A stretch of DNA of 64,000 nucleotides, taken from Thalassospira sp. TSL5-1. GTDB taxonomy: Bacteria > Pseudomonadota > Alphaproteobacteria > Rhodospirillales > Thalassospiraceae. Of this stretch, positions 56,513 through 64,000 are shown piece after piece. How positions within the stretch are numbered: position 1 is the stretch's first letter; every line of letters begins with the position of its first letter. Made by a program: the position numbers and the translations under genes. The notes under the pieces were generated by a model, which did no database searches, had not been told where the DNA came from, and worked only from the letters and a program-made list of their open reading frames with translations. The stretch covers positions 1,736,001 through 1,800,000 of the forward strand of contig NZ_KV880637.1 in NCBI RefSeq assembly GCF_001907695.1. Reading direction: 5' to 3'.

Positions 56513-57202
56513 ATGACTGAATCCGCTATCTCTTCCTGCCGCGCCTTTGTGTTTGATGCTTATGGCACATTGTTTGACGCAAATTCTGCCATCAAACGCT
56601 GTCAGGAAAATCTTGGGGACGACGCCGAAAAACTGTCGGAACTGTGGCGCCGCAAGCAGCTTGAATATACATGGCTGCGCAGCCTGATGGGTGACTTTTC
56701 GGACTTCTGGAATGTCACGGGCGATGCACTGGATTATGCAATGGCGGCAATTGGCAAAGACGACCCCGTGTTACGTTCACGCCTGATGGAAACCTATCTT
56801 TCCCTTGATACCTTTCCTGAAGTCGCACAAAGCCTACAAACACTAAAAGAGAATGGCCACAAATTGGCAATCCTGTCGAACGGGGCACGGCATATGCTGA
56901 TATCGGCGGCAAAATCATCGGGAATTTTATCGCTGTTTGATGAAATATTGTGTGTTGATGACATACGCACCTACAAACCCCATCCCAGTGTTTATCAGTT
57001 GGCGACAGATAAATTCGAACTCGAGGCTGGCGACATTTCATTTCAGTCGTCAAACGGCTGGGATATTGCCGGGGCCGGACATTTTGGTTTCAAGACAGCT
57101 TGGATCAATCGTTCCGCTCTGCCCGTCGATCATCTGCCGCACAAAGCCGACTTAACGTTAAACGGGCTTGACGAACTGCCACCCCTGACACGCAAGGCAT
57201 AG
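56513..57202 (+). CDS. Haloacid dehalogenase type II
   Basis: 229 aa HAD enzyme of the L-2-haloacid dehalogenase group. The nucleophile is in AFVFDAYGTLFDANSA near residue 15, followed by WRRKQLEYTWLRSLM near residue 45, LAILSNGARHML near residue 120, and the group-specific FQSSNGWDIAGAGHFGFKTA near residue 177. The last motif is typical of haloacid dehalogenases rather than phosphatases. It would release halide from 2-chloro or 2-bromo acids, which fits a marine bacterium, though its natural substrate may differ. GAGG lies before the ATG. It is probably monocistronic, with a shared terminator after it. Confidence 0.9.
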   Translation: MTESAISSCRAFVFDAYGTLFDANSAIKRCQENLGDDAEKLSELWRRKQLEYTWLRSLMGDFSDFWNVTGDALDYAMAAIGKDDPVLRSRLMETYLSLDTFPEVAQSLQTLKENGHKLAILSNGARHMLISAAKSSGILSLFDEILCVDDIRTYKPHPSVYQLATDKFELEAGDISFQSSNGWDIAGAGHFGFKTAWINRSALPVDHLPHKADLTLNGLDELPPLTRKA

Positions 57203-57251
57203 GTGCCTTAAAGCGATTTGTCTTTAAACACCTAGCGGTGCAACATCCTAA

Positions 57252-57287
57252 AAAACAGCCAGGTTGCGACCGCAGCCTGGCTGTTTT
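57252..57287. terminator. Bidirectional terminator between dehalogenase and bactofilin genes
   Basis: AAAACAGCCAGG (57252-57263) and CCTGGCTGTTTT (57276-57287) form a perfect 12-bp stem with a 12-nt loop and A/T-rich ends on both sides. Confidence 0.88.
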
Positions 57288-57361
57288 AACAATGTCTCTG
57301 TAGCATGTGGCTTCCGTTCCATATTGCGAACAGAACCTAAAAACGTTGTTAAAGTAAAGAC

Positions 57362-57814
57362 TTATACCTCTTTTTTCACGTTTGAGGCGACAATCTTTCC
57401 TGCCTGGATGACCGTCAGACCATTCTCTTCAACATTTTCGATCCGGCGACAGTGACCTTCAAGATGGGCACCCGGTTCAATGGACAGAGTCTCGTGTAAA
57501 ATATCGCCAATCATCTTGGCTGAATCCGCCAAAGAAACGTCTTTGGCTCTGATCTGACCCGTTATTTTACCGCAGACCCGTACTCTGTCCGCAATAATTT
57601 CACCGCGGACTTCCCCATGCTGACCAATGGTCAGGTTACGTGTCCGAATATCTCCATCGACAAATCCATCGACCTGTACATCGGACTCAGAAATCAAATC
57701 TCCAGAAATCCGAAGATCGGAACTGATGACTGAAAGCCCCCCTGCCTTTGCAGAAGACGAAGAGGCATTGGTGTTATTTGTGCTCGTTTGTGTCTTGCTT
57801 GATTTTGAAAACAT
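57362..57814 (-). CDS. Bactofilin
   Basis: 150 aa. The bactofilin core (about residues 28-135) is visible as repeating short beta-turns: SVISSDLRISGDLISESDVQ, VDGDIRTRNLTIGQHGEV, DRVRVCGKITGQI and AKMIGDILHETLSIEPGA. A Ser/Thr-rich disordered N-terminus of about 27 residues precedes it. Bactofilins polymerise into membrane-associated filaments that position cell-wall enzymes. Its first 41 bases lie inside the 3' end of the M23 peptidase gene, with AAAGGCGGG as ribosome-binding site there. Confidence 0.94.
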   Translation of the reverse strand: MFSKSSKTQTSTNNTNASSSSAKAGGLSVISSDLRISGDLISESDVQVDGFVDGDIRTRNLTIGQHGEVRGEIIADRVRVCGKITGQIRAKDVSLADSAKMIGDILHETLSIEPGAHLEGHCRRIENVEENGLTVIQAGKIVASNVKKEV

Positions 57815-59114
57815 ATTGTCCCGCCTTTATGAACTTGATGGGATCGATCTGTTTACCGTGTAGCAGGACTTCATAATGGACATGACTTCCTGTACTGCGG
57901 CCCGTACTCCCCATCAACGCTACTTCGTCTTGATATTTGACCTTCTGGCCCTTCTTAACGAGGACCTTCATAAGATGGCCATACCGGGTTTTAAGGCCGT
58001 TTCCATGATCAATTTCGACCATTTTGCCGTAGCCACCCGTCCAGCCAGCATGTGTCACCACACCAGGTGCGGTAGAATAAATTGGTGTTTTCATTGGTGC
58101 AGCCAAATCAACACCCGAATGAAAAGACCATTTTCCGTTAAAAGGATCCTTACGTTTACCAAAATTGCTGGAAACGTAATAATTCTCCGTCGGCTCCCCC
58201 AAGGGCAAACGATTAATCACTTTCTGCAGGCTTGCCAGTTGGTCCATACGGTTGCCAACCGCCAAAGCCGCATTCATAAACAATTCGTCTTCCGGCGTTT
58301 CCGGTTCAAACTGAATAAACGGCCCGCCCACACCGGCATCAAATACACGTTTCACATCACCATTCATCGCATCGTCGGTCAGTTCCTTGATAGGAACCCC
58401 GGTCATTTTCAAGACCGATTTCAAATCGGCAATCGATGATCCCGCATGCGCGGCAACCCGTTCCAGTGCCTGTTTTTGCACCGTATGCAAGTCGGTTATG
58501 CGTTGATGCGCCTGAGCCAGTTCACCCTGAAGGGCTTTAGAGCGCGAAATCGCCTGATCACGTTCGCGCATCACCCGCGTCATGACCGTTTCAACAGTTT
58601 CAAGTTCATCACGCAGCGCAATATTGCGATTGGTTAAACCGTCAATCTGCTGGCCCAGCGCATTCATCTGGTTATCCATAGATGACCGCAATGAGGAAAT
58701 ACGGCCTTTTTCCTTTTCACTGTCCGCCAGTTTCAAGCTAAAGTCCTGGACACGGGCCTGCAACTTCAGGTTCTTTTCCGCCATATTCAAAAGATTGTGG
58801 TGCGTATCCTCCATCTGAGAAGTGATTTCGCTAAACTTCTTTTGACTTTCGGCAACCCGGTTTACCAATTCGCTATAGGCCATCTCGCTGCGAAAAAGCT
58901 GTTCTTCGCGCATATCAAGCCGATGGCTAAAATAGTAACCAACACCTGTCGCAGAAACCGTCCAGACAATTGTCAGCGCGCCAACAGTACCAACAACCAA
59001 TTGTCGACGACGTCCCAACCGAACCTGTGTTACAGAATCATTGGACCGAACAAGAATTTCTCTGTCCGGAAACCACTTCTCAATTATATGCTCGAAACGT
59101 CCCACCAATGACAT
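57774..59114 (-). CDS. M23 family metallopeptidase, membrane-anchored
   Basis: 446 aa. A membrane helix lies near residues 40-60 (VVGTVGALTIVWTVSATGVG) after a basic N-terminus. A coiled coil follows at about 72-225 (LRSSMDNQMNALGQQIDGLT, ELETVETVMTRVMRERDQ). The LytM/M23 endopeptidase domain spans about 315-425, with HSGVDLAAPMKTPIYST near residue 345, GYGKMVEIDHGNGLKTRYGH, and the zinc motif GSHVHYEVLLHG near 414. Zinc ligands look complete, so an active cross-link hydrolase is expected. It overlaps the bactofilin gene by 41 bp, matching known bactofilin-M23 partnerships. Confidence 0.93.
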   Translation of the reverse strand: MSLVGRFEHIIEKWFPDREILVRSNDSVTQVRLGRRRQLVVGTVGALTIVWTVSATGVGYYFSHRLDMREEQLFRSEMAYSELVNRVAESQKKFSEITSQMEDTHHNLLNMAEKNLKLQARVQDFSLKLADSEKEKGRISSLRSSMDNQMNALGQQIDGLTNRNIALRDELETVETVMTRVMRERDQAISRSKALQGELAQAHQRITDLHTVQKQALERVAAHAGSSIADLKSVLKMTGVPIKELTDDAMNGDVKRVFDAGVGGPFIQFEPETPEDELFMNAALAVGNRMDQLASLQKVINRLPLGEPTENYYVSSNFGKRKDPFNGKWSFHSGVDLAAPMKTPIYSTAPGVVTHAGWTGGYGKMVEIDHGNGLKTRYGHLMKVLVKKGQKVKYQDEVALMGSTGRSTGSHVHYEVLLHGKQIDPIKFIKAGQYVFKIKQDTNEHK

Positions 59115-59338
59115 CTGTCCGGCTGCACCTTAATTTTTATGTCTCATTTTCAACATCAATGCCGGAACCCCCCGATTGATGCTGACGTTTATCCCAAAAC
59201 CCAATAAAGTCACGCTACCTTCTAGAAAGCAGCGTGGCAAGTACGTTAACACTTCTTTAATCCCAAAAAGCCTCGCGTCTCCGCCAATTGGCTATATAAG
59301 TCAAATCGCCATATCCATTAGCCATATGCGAAAGTGTT

Positions 59339-59830
59339 ATGCGTCTAAACCAAGTTATTATAACCGCATCTGCCACCTGGTTTTACAGTGGCAAGTTTCC
59401 CAAGGCCCCCGGAACAGCGGGTTCATTCGCAGCTCTGCCTTTTGGCTGGCTGCTTATCGCAACAAGTGGCAACACAGGGCTCTTAATCGCAACGGCCATT
59501 GTCTTTATTTATGGTGTATTCGTTGCAGATTCCTATAGCAAAATGATCGGTATTCACGATCCCGGTGAAATTGTGATCGATGAAGTCGCGGGTCAATGGA
59601 TGTGTCTGCTGCCGTTACCACTATCCTCAGGTCCGATGGATATTGTCTGGATGCTGTTGGCTTTTGTTGTTTTTCGGTTCTTCGATATCTGGAAACCCTG
59701 GCCCATTCGCTGGGTTGACCGTCGTGTCGGCGGCGGATTTGGCATTATGCTGGACGATATTTTTGCCGGTGCCTTTGGCATGATACTCCTTGCCGGTATT
59801 GTTCATCTCGCAGGAGGTTTTCTAAAATGA
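59339..59830 (+). CDS. pgpA: Phosphatidylglycerophosphatase A
   Basis: 163 aa membrane enzyme that dephosphorylates phosphatidylglycerol phosphate. The motif GKFPKAPGTAGSFAALPFGW near residue 18, IHDPGEIVIDEVAGQWMCLL near residue 72, and VVFRFFDIWKPWPIRWVD near residue 109, followed by GGGFGIMLDDIFAGAFGMIL, are diagnostic. It has three or four hydrophobic spans. Its stop overlaps the pncC start by four bases. No strong ribosome-binding site is seen. Confidence 0.95.
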   Translation: MRLNQVIITASATWFYSGKFPKAPGTAGSFAALPFGWLLIATSGNTGLLIATAIVFIYGVFVADSYSKMIGIHDPGEIVIDEVAGQWMCLLPLPLSSGPMDIVWMLLAFVVFRFFDIWKPWPIRWVDRRVGGGFGIMLDDIFAGAFGMILLAGIVHLAGGFLK

Positions 59831-60351
59831 TTCCCGATCCGGAAATACTTGCTGCTGCGAGCACCATCATCAACTTGTGCCGACGTCACGGCGAAAAAAT
59901 TGCCACTGCCGAAAGCTGTACCGGCGGACTGATCGGCGGCTGCCTGACGGCGGTTGATGGCAGTTCCAGCGTGGTCGATGGCGGCTTCATTACCTATTCA
60001 AACGAAGCTAAAATGGCCATGCTTGCTGTTCCTGGCAACATGCTGGCCGAGTTTGGCGCCGTATCGGAACCCGTTGCCCGGGCGATGGCTGAAGGTGCGT
60101 TGCGCCACAGCCCACTTGCCACACTTACAATTGCCGTCACTGGCATTGCCGGGCCCGGTGGTGGCAGTGAGGAAAAACCGGTCGGACTGGTTCATTTCGG
60201 CTGTGCGGCGTCAGATCGCCCCACCTTGCATCAATCCCACATTTTTAAGGGCGACCGTCACGCTGTCAGGCGACAAACAATCCTGATGGCATTTGATATG
60301 ATTCAGGAAATGCTGACGTTACACGGTACTGATAAAAGTTCAGCGCTATGA
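59827..60351 (+). CDS. pncC: Nicotinamide-nucleotide amidohydrolase (CinA C-terminal domain type)
   Basis: 174 aa stand-alone CinA C-terminal domain that deamidates nicotinamide mononucleotide in pyridine salvage. Motifs: IATAESCTGGLIGGCLTAVD near residue 25 with the catalytic Ser, GGFITYSNEAKMAMLAV near residue 54, and IAVTGIAGPGGGSEEKPVGL near residue 102. GGAGG precedes the ATG, which overlaps the pgpA stop by four bases (ATGA). The pgpA-cinA order is usual in alphaproteobacteria. Confidence 0.94.
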   Translation: MIPDPEILAAASTIINLCRRHGEKIATAESCTGGLIGGCLTAVDGSSSVVDGGFITYSNEAKMAMLAVPGNMLAEFGAVSEPVARAMAEGALRHSPLATLTIAVTGIAGPGGGSEEKPVGLVHFGCAASDRPTLHQSHIFKGDRHAVRRQTILMAFDMIQEMLTLHGTDKSSAL

Positions 60352-60395
60352 TTAAGGATTTTCTTCCTGCTATATTCAATCACTGACGATGCAAT

Positions 60396-60857
60396 TTATG
60401 AAATCCGGGAAGAAGCGATACCATTATCGCCATAAACCTGCCGGGCGCGATTTTCAAACGAACCGACCATCAATTTGACCGCTTCGTTAAAAACCATACC
60501 GATCATTTTTTGCAAGATGGCGGATTTAAATTCAAAATCCACATAAAAATCCAGCAAGGTGCCACCGTCCTCAGACGGCTCAAATTCCCAATGATTATTG
60601 AGATATTTGAAAGGTCCTTGCAGATATTCAACATCGATCCGTTGGGGACGATCCAGCGTCACCTTTGAGGTATATTTCTCGCGGAACATCTTAAAACCGA
60701 TCACAAGATCGGCATGCAATTCATTACCGTCACGTTTACGCACCCGCGATGCAGCACACCAGGGCAGAAACTCAGAATAGGAATCGATATCAGCCACGAG
60801 ATCGAATAACTGTTCCGGCGTATAGGGCAGCTTTCTGCGCTCCGCATGCGTCGGCAA
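60396..60857 (-). CDS. RatA/COQ10-like SRPBCC family protein
   Basis: 153 aa START-fold (SRPBCC) protein. Visible: KLPYTPEQLFDLVADIDSYS, EFLPWCAASRVRKRDG, FKMFREKYTSKVTLDRPQRI and a C-terminal helix MIGMVFNEAVKLMVGSFENR. Databases often label such proteins RatA toxin, but the family includes COQ10, a lipid-binding factor for ubiquinone function, and that role is more likely here in a gene next to lipA. The start is TTG at 60857, supported by AGGAG six bases upstream; the nearest ATG is out of frame. Confidence 0.88.
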   Translation of the reverse strand: MPTHAERRKLPYTPEQLFDLVADIDSYSEFLPWCAASRVRKRDGNELHADLVIGFKMFREKYTSKVTLDRPQRIDVEYLQGPFKYLNNHWEFEPSEDGGTLLDFYVDFEFKSAILQKMIGMVFNEAVKLMVGSFENRARQVYGDNGIASSRIS

Positions 60858-60907
60858 AGGAAACTCCTACAGGTGTGAACGGTAAAGTGATTGCAAATCG
60901 GCGCTGC

Positions 60908-61882
60908 TTATTCAGCAGCGCTCGGCTTTGCTGTGGCGGCCAGTTTCTTTTCGCGGGCGGCCCGCATCTCAGCAAAATCACGATCCGCATGATAGCTGGA
61001 CCGCGTCAACGGCGTTGAGGCAACCATCAAAAAGCCCTTGGCGCGCGCCATCGAAGCATATTCCTTAAACTCATCGGGCGTAACAAACCGGTCCACCGGA
61101 GCATGTTTCAGGGTGGGCTGCAAATACTGGCCAATTGTCAGAAAATCAACATCGGCAACACGCAGGTCATCCATCACCTGGCTCAGTTCATGGCGCTGTT
61201 CCCCCAAACCAACCATCAGGCCGGATTTGGTAAAGATCGTCGGGTCAATCTGCTTGACGCGATCAAGGATTCGCAGTGACTGATAAAAACGGGCACCCGG
61301 ACGAATGGACGGATAAAGCCGCGGGACAGTTTCCAGATTGTGGTTAAACACATCCGGGCGTGCCTTGGCGACGATCTCGACGGCACCGGGTTTATCACGG
61401 AAGTCCGGTGTTAGAATTTCGATGGTGGTTTCCGGCGATTTATGCCGAATGGCCTCGATCACGCGGGCGAAATGCGTTGCCCCGCCATCGGCAAGATCGT
61501 CACGGTCAACCGACGTAATCACAACATGCTTGAGGTCCATGTCAGCAACCGCCATTGCCAGATTTTCCGGCTCGAACGGGTCAAGCGCATTGGGCATACC
61601 GGTTTTAACATTACAAAACGCACAGGCACGGGTGCAGGTATCGCCCATGATCATGAAAGAAGCATGCTTTTTCTGCCAGCATTCGCCGATATTCGGGCAG
61701 GCAGCCTCTTCACAAACCGTATGCAGCTTCAGGCCTCGCGCCAGATCACGCGTTTCCTGATACCCTTTCGAGGTTGGTGCCTTAACGCGAATCCATTCCG
61801 GCTTGCGGCCAGAAGGGCGATCCGGGTTCTTTTGCTTTTCAGGGTGCCGAAGAGCTCGCACCTCGTTGCGCGTCGTGGACAT
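60908..61882 (-). CDS. lipA: Lipoyl synthase
   Basis: 324 aa radical-SAM enzyme that inserts two sulfur atoms into protein-bound octanoate. The auxiliary cluster cysteines are in [19 protein letters not shown] near residue 55, and the radical-SAM cluster in [20 protein letters not shown] near residue 82. [18 protein letters not shown] and [12 protein letters not shown] follow, and the terminal RSSYHAD motif holds the conserved Arg-Ser-Ser. GGAGG precedes the ATG. It lies between lpd and the SRPBCC gene; its product modifies the E2 subunits of the dehydrogenase complexes. Confidence 0.96.
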   Translation of the reverse strand: MSTTRNEVRALRHPEKQKNPDRPSGRKPEWIRVKAPTSKGYQETRDLARGLKLHTVCEEAACPNIGECWQKKHASFMIMGDTCTRACAFCNVKTGMPNALDPFEPENLAMAVADMDLKHVVITSVDRDDLADGGATHFARVIEAIRHKSPETTIEILTPDFRDKPGAVEIVAKARPDVFNHNLETVPRLYPSIRPGARFYQSLRILDRVKQIDPTIFTKSGLMVGLGEQRHELSQVMDDLRVADVDFLTIGQYLQPTLKHAPVDRFVTPDEFKEYASMARAKGFLMVASTPLTRSSYHADRDFAEMRAAREKKLAATAKPSAAE

Positions 61883-62007
61883 TTAAACCTCCGAAGGGTG
61901 GAACGGGCGGCAATGTGCCGCCCTCCCGCCAAATTGTCAAACCGACATTCGACATAGCCGATACGACAGATCGTCACAGAGATCAGCCGTATTGGCAATA
62001 TAGTAGC

Positions 62008-63405
62008 TTAGAAATGAATTGCACGGCCATAGGCATCAAGAACAGACTCATGCATCATTTCCGAAAGGGTCGGATGCGGGAAGACGGTGTGCATCAGGTC
62101 TTCCTCGGTCGTTTCAAGGCCCATCGCCACAACAAATCCCTGGATCAGTTCAGTCACTTCCGCACCCACCATGTGGGCGCCGAGCAATTCGCCGGTCTTG
62201 GCATCAAAAACGGTCTTTACCAGACCTTCCGCTTCGCCCAAAGCGACTGCCTTGCCATTCCCAATGAAGGGGAATTTGCCAACCTTGACGTCATAACCGG
62301 CTTCCTTGGCTTTTGCCTCGGTCAGGCCAACACTGGCAACCTGCGGATGGCAATAGGTGCAGCCCGGAATTTTGCGCGGATCAATCGGATGAACGTTTTT
62401 AACGCCAGCAATTTTTTCAACACAAATCACACCTTCATGCTCGGCCTTGTGAGCCAGCATGGGCGGGCCAGCGACGTCACCAATCGCATAAATGCCCGGT
62501 TCCGCCGTGCGGGAGAATTCATCCGTGCCAATCACATTGCGATCAACCTTGACCTTGGTGGTATCCAGACCAAGATTTTCGGTATTGCCAATGACACCAA
62601 CAGCAGAAATCACCCGGTCAACCGTCAGTTCCTGTTTCTTGCCGTCTTTGGTTTCAATCGTGACAACAACATTATCCGCATTGCGCTTCAGATTGGCGAC
62701 CTTGGCTTCGGTCAGAATTTTCATCCCGTCCTTGGTCATCATCTTTTGCGCCAGCGCAGCGACTTCCTTGTCTTCGACCGGCATGATCTGCGGCATGATT
62801 TCCACCACGGTCACATCCGTACCCATGGTGTGATAGAAGCTGGCAAATTCAATACCAATCGCGCCAGAGCCGATAACAACTAGGCTTTTGGGCATTCTGT
62901 CAGGCGTCATCGCCTTTTTATAATCCCAAACCACCTTGCCATCGGCTTCCAGCCCCGGAAATGCACGTGCACGTGCGCCAGTGGCAATAATGTAATGCTT
63001 CGCCGTGTAGGTACCTTTGTCTTTGCCTTCAACAACGACCTTTTTCGGGCCATCGAACTTAGCTTCACCATTGATGACAGTGACCTTGTTCTTTTTCAAA
63101 AGATGGCCCACACCACCGGCAAGCTGCTTGGAAACACCACGCGAACGCTGAATAACGGCCTCAAAATCAAAGGACGGCTTTTCGCACGACAAGCCATATT
63201 CTTTGGCATGCGTCATGTTGCGATAAACTTCGGCCGAACGCAGCAGCGCCTTGGTAGGAATACAGCCCCAATTCAGGCAAATACCACCCAGATGTTCACG
63301 CTCAACAACAGCCGTTTTCAGACCAAGCTGGGCTGCGCGGATGGCTGTTACATAACCACCAGGGCCAGCACCAATCACAATAACGTCGAAATTACTATCC
63401 GCCAT
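62008..63405 (-). CDS. lpd: Dihydrolipoyl dehydrogenase
   Basis: 465 aa flavoprotein (E3) that reoxidises dihydrolipoamide in the 2-oxo-acid dehydrogenase complexes. FAD-binding VIGAGPGGYVTAIRAAQLGL is at the N-terminus, the redox-active disulfide in GGICLNWGCIPTKALLRSAE near residue 40, the NAD-binding VIGSGAIGIEFASFYHTMG near residue 180, and the His-Glu pair in TVFPHPTLSEMMHE near the C-terminus. GGAG precedes the ATG. It follows the E2 gene by 90 bp on the same strand and most likely serves pyruvate dehydrogenase. Confidence 0.96.
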   Translation of the reverse strand: MADSNFDVIVIGAGPGGYVTAIRAAQLGLKTAVVEREHLGGICLNWGCIPTKALLRSAEVYRNMTHAKEYGLSCEKPSFDFEAVIQRSRGVSKQLAGGVGHLLKKNKVTVINGEAKFDGPKKVVVEGKDKGTYTAKHYIIATGARARAFPGLEADGKVVWDYKKAMTPDRMPKSLVVIGSGAIGIEFASFYHTMGTDVTVVEIMPQIMPVEDKEVAALAQKMMTKDGMKILTEAKVANLKRNADNVVVTIETKDGKKQELTVDRVISAVGVIGNTENLGLDTTKVKVDRNVIGTDEFSRTAEPGIYAIGDVAGPPMLAHKAEHEGVICVEKIAGVKNVHPIDPRKIPGCTYCHPQVASVGLTEAKAKEAGYDVKVGKFPFIGNGKAVALGEAEGLVKTVFDAKTGELLGAHMVGAEVTELIQGFVVAMGLETTEEDLMHTVFPHPTLSEMMHESVLDAYGRAIHF

Positions 63406-63460
63406 TTTGCATCTCCTTAATCTGTTTAACTCAACAAACAGATATTTAATTCAAAAGTTT

Positions 63461-63484
63461 GCGGGGACTTTTTAAAGTCCCCGC
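63461..63484. repeat. Long GC-rich palindrome between the E2 gene and lpd
   Basis: GCGGGGACTTT (63461-63471) and AAAGTCCCCGC (63474-63484) are separated by only TT, 11 bp before the E2 stop-distal end of the intergenic gap. No T-run follows in either direction. It could be an RNA-processing or stability hairpin between the two operon genes, or a partial terminator that lowers lpd expression. Confidence 0.55.
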
Positions 63485-63495
63485 CTAACCCGTCC

Positions 63496-64000
63496 TTAAA
63501 GCAGCATGCTTAGCGGATCTTCGATCAGTTTTTTGAATTCAGCCATGAATTCGGCGCCAACGGCACCATCAACCACACGGTGGTCAACCGACAGCGTGCA
63601 GCTCATGACTGTTGCAATGGCAAGCGCACCATCCTTGACGACCGGGCGCTGTTCGCCAGCACCAACAGCCAGGATACAACCCTGCGGCGGGTTAATGATG
63701 GCAGCAAAGTCCTTGATGCCAAACATACCCAGATTGGAAACCGAGAACGTTCCGCCCTGGAATTCCTGGGGCTGCAACTTGCCGTCGCGTGCCTTGGCAG
63801 CCAGTGCTTTCATCTCGGTCGAGATTTCGGCAAGGCCCTTGCCTCCCGCATTACGGATAACCGGCGTGATCAGGCCACCATCAATGGCAACAGCAACGGA
63901 AATATCCTGCTGCTTGCACTGCAGAATAGCAGCATCGGTCCAGACTGCATTGGCGGCCGGAACGCGCTTGAGCGCGATCGAGGACGCACGAATGATCATG
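63496..64000 (-). CDS. pdhC: Pyruvate dehydrogenase complex E2, dihydrolipoyllysine acetyltransferase (partial, C-terminal part)
   Basis: About 168 codons of the C-terminal catalytic domain are in the window; the 5' part, with lipoyl and peripheral-subunit-binding domains, lies beyond the right edge. The Met at the edge is internal, since family members read continuously here (NDMIIRASSIALKRVPAANA type). Visible: DISVAVAIDGGLITPVIRNA, GGTFSVSNLGMFGIKDFAAI near the middle, and the catalytic SVDHRVVDGAVGAEF with His and Asp near the end. Proximity to lpd and the family pattern favour the pyruvate complex over the 2-oxoglutarate one. Confidence 0.9.
   Translation of the reverse strand, partial: MIIRASSIALKRVPAANAVWTDAAILQCKQQDISVAVAIDGGLITPVIRNAGGKGLAEISTEMKALAAKARDGKLQPQEFQGGTFSVSNLGMFGIKDFAAIINPPQGCILAVGAGEQRPVVKDGALAIATVMSCTLSVDHRVVDGAVGAEFMAEFKKLIEDPLSMLL

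Noticed and set aside
60396-60857. RatA toxin of a toxin-antitoxin system
   Set aside because: The SRPBCC fold and lack of any partner antitoxin gene favour the COQ10 lipid-binding role; the toxin name is a database habit.
61915-62883. Plus-strand frame of 322 codons opposite lpd
   Set aside because: Antisense to a strongly supported dihydrolipoyl dehydrogenase; His/Asn/Phe-rich composition typical of shadow frames.

Overview
The window is a dense, ordinary-looking stretch of bacterial chromosome with 67 protein genes I can support. No rRNA, tRNA, insertion sequence, prophage or CRISPR array was seen. Gene content and order point to an alphaproteobacterium, most likely Rhodospirillales and possibly a Thalassospira-like marine species. 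The clues are nrdR-ribD-ribE-ribBA-ribH-nusB, a MucR regulator, rpoZ-rsh-DUF2062-pdxJ-acpS-lepB-rnc-era-recO, a bactofilin beside an M23 peptidase, and lpd next to the pyruvate dehydrogenase E2 gene. The genus is an inference from memory of such gene orders; no search was run.

Layout. 1-6.0 kb (minus): rpiB, glyA, nrdR and the riboflavin genes running into nusB. 6.5 kb (plus): mucR. 7.1-12.8 kb (minus): a branched-chain amino-acid ABC transporter, livHMGF, then a small membrane protein and the binding protein livK. 13.2-16.8 kb (minus): a small conserved protein and a valine-degradation operon (acyl-CoA dehydrogenase, HIBYL-CoA hydrolase, mmsB). 17-21.5 kb (plus): metY, a DeoR regulator with an MFS transporter, hemB. 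21.5-30 kb, mixed strands: an HAD phosphatase, a DUF1127 peptide, malonyl-CoA synthetase, a group IV decarboxylase divergent from an aldehyde dehydrogenase, threonine deaminase, a flavin reductase. 30.3-33.2 kb (plus): motA, motB and the leucyl/arginyl-transferase bpt. 33.3-36.5 kb: a TRAP transporter whose binding protein converges on its membrane genes. 36.7-47.4 kb (minus): the housekeeping cluster rpoZ, rsh, DUF2062, pdxJ, acpS, lepB, rnc, era, two small membrane proteins, recO, parC. 47.5-54.2 kb: folK, then NYN nuclease, UDG and RecQ (plus), then glutathione peroxidase, molybdopterin oxidoreductase, smpB and dapA (minus). 54.3-64 kb: lytic transglycosylase, haloacid dehalogenase, bactofilin and M23 peptidase, pgpA, pncC, a RatA/COQ10 protein, lipA, lpd and the edge of the pyruvate dehydrogenase E2 gene.

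How the parts fit. Several blocks serve branched-chain amino-acid metabolism: uptake (liv), valine breakdown with a LiuR-like operator, and threonine deaminase preceded by a short isoleucine-rich reading frame and a hairpin. The lipoate, lpd and E2 genes serve the pyruvate dehydrogenase complex. parC, recO, recQ, UDG and the NYN protein concern nucleic-acid maintenance.

I do not see a clearly new multi-gene system. The observations most worth testing are the possible ilvA leader-peptide attenuator, the RibBA protein whose GTP cyclohydrolase II half has lost its zinc and catalytic motifs, the NYN-UDG-RecQ run, and the two small membrane proteins fixed between era and recO.
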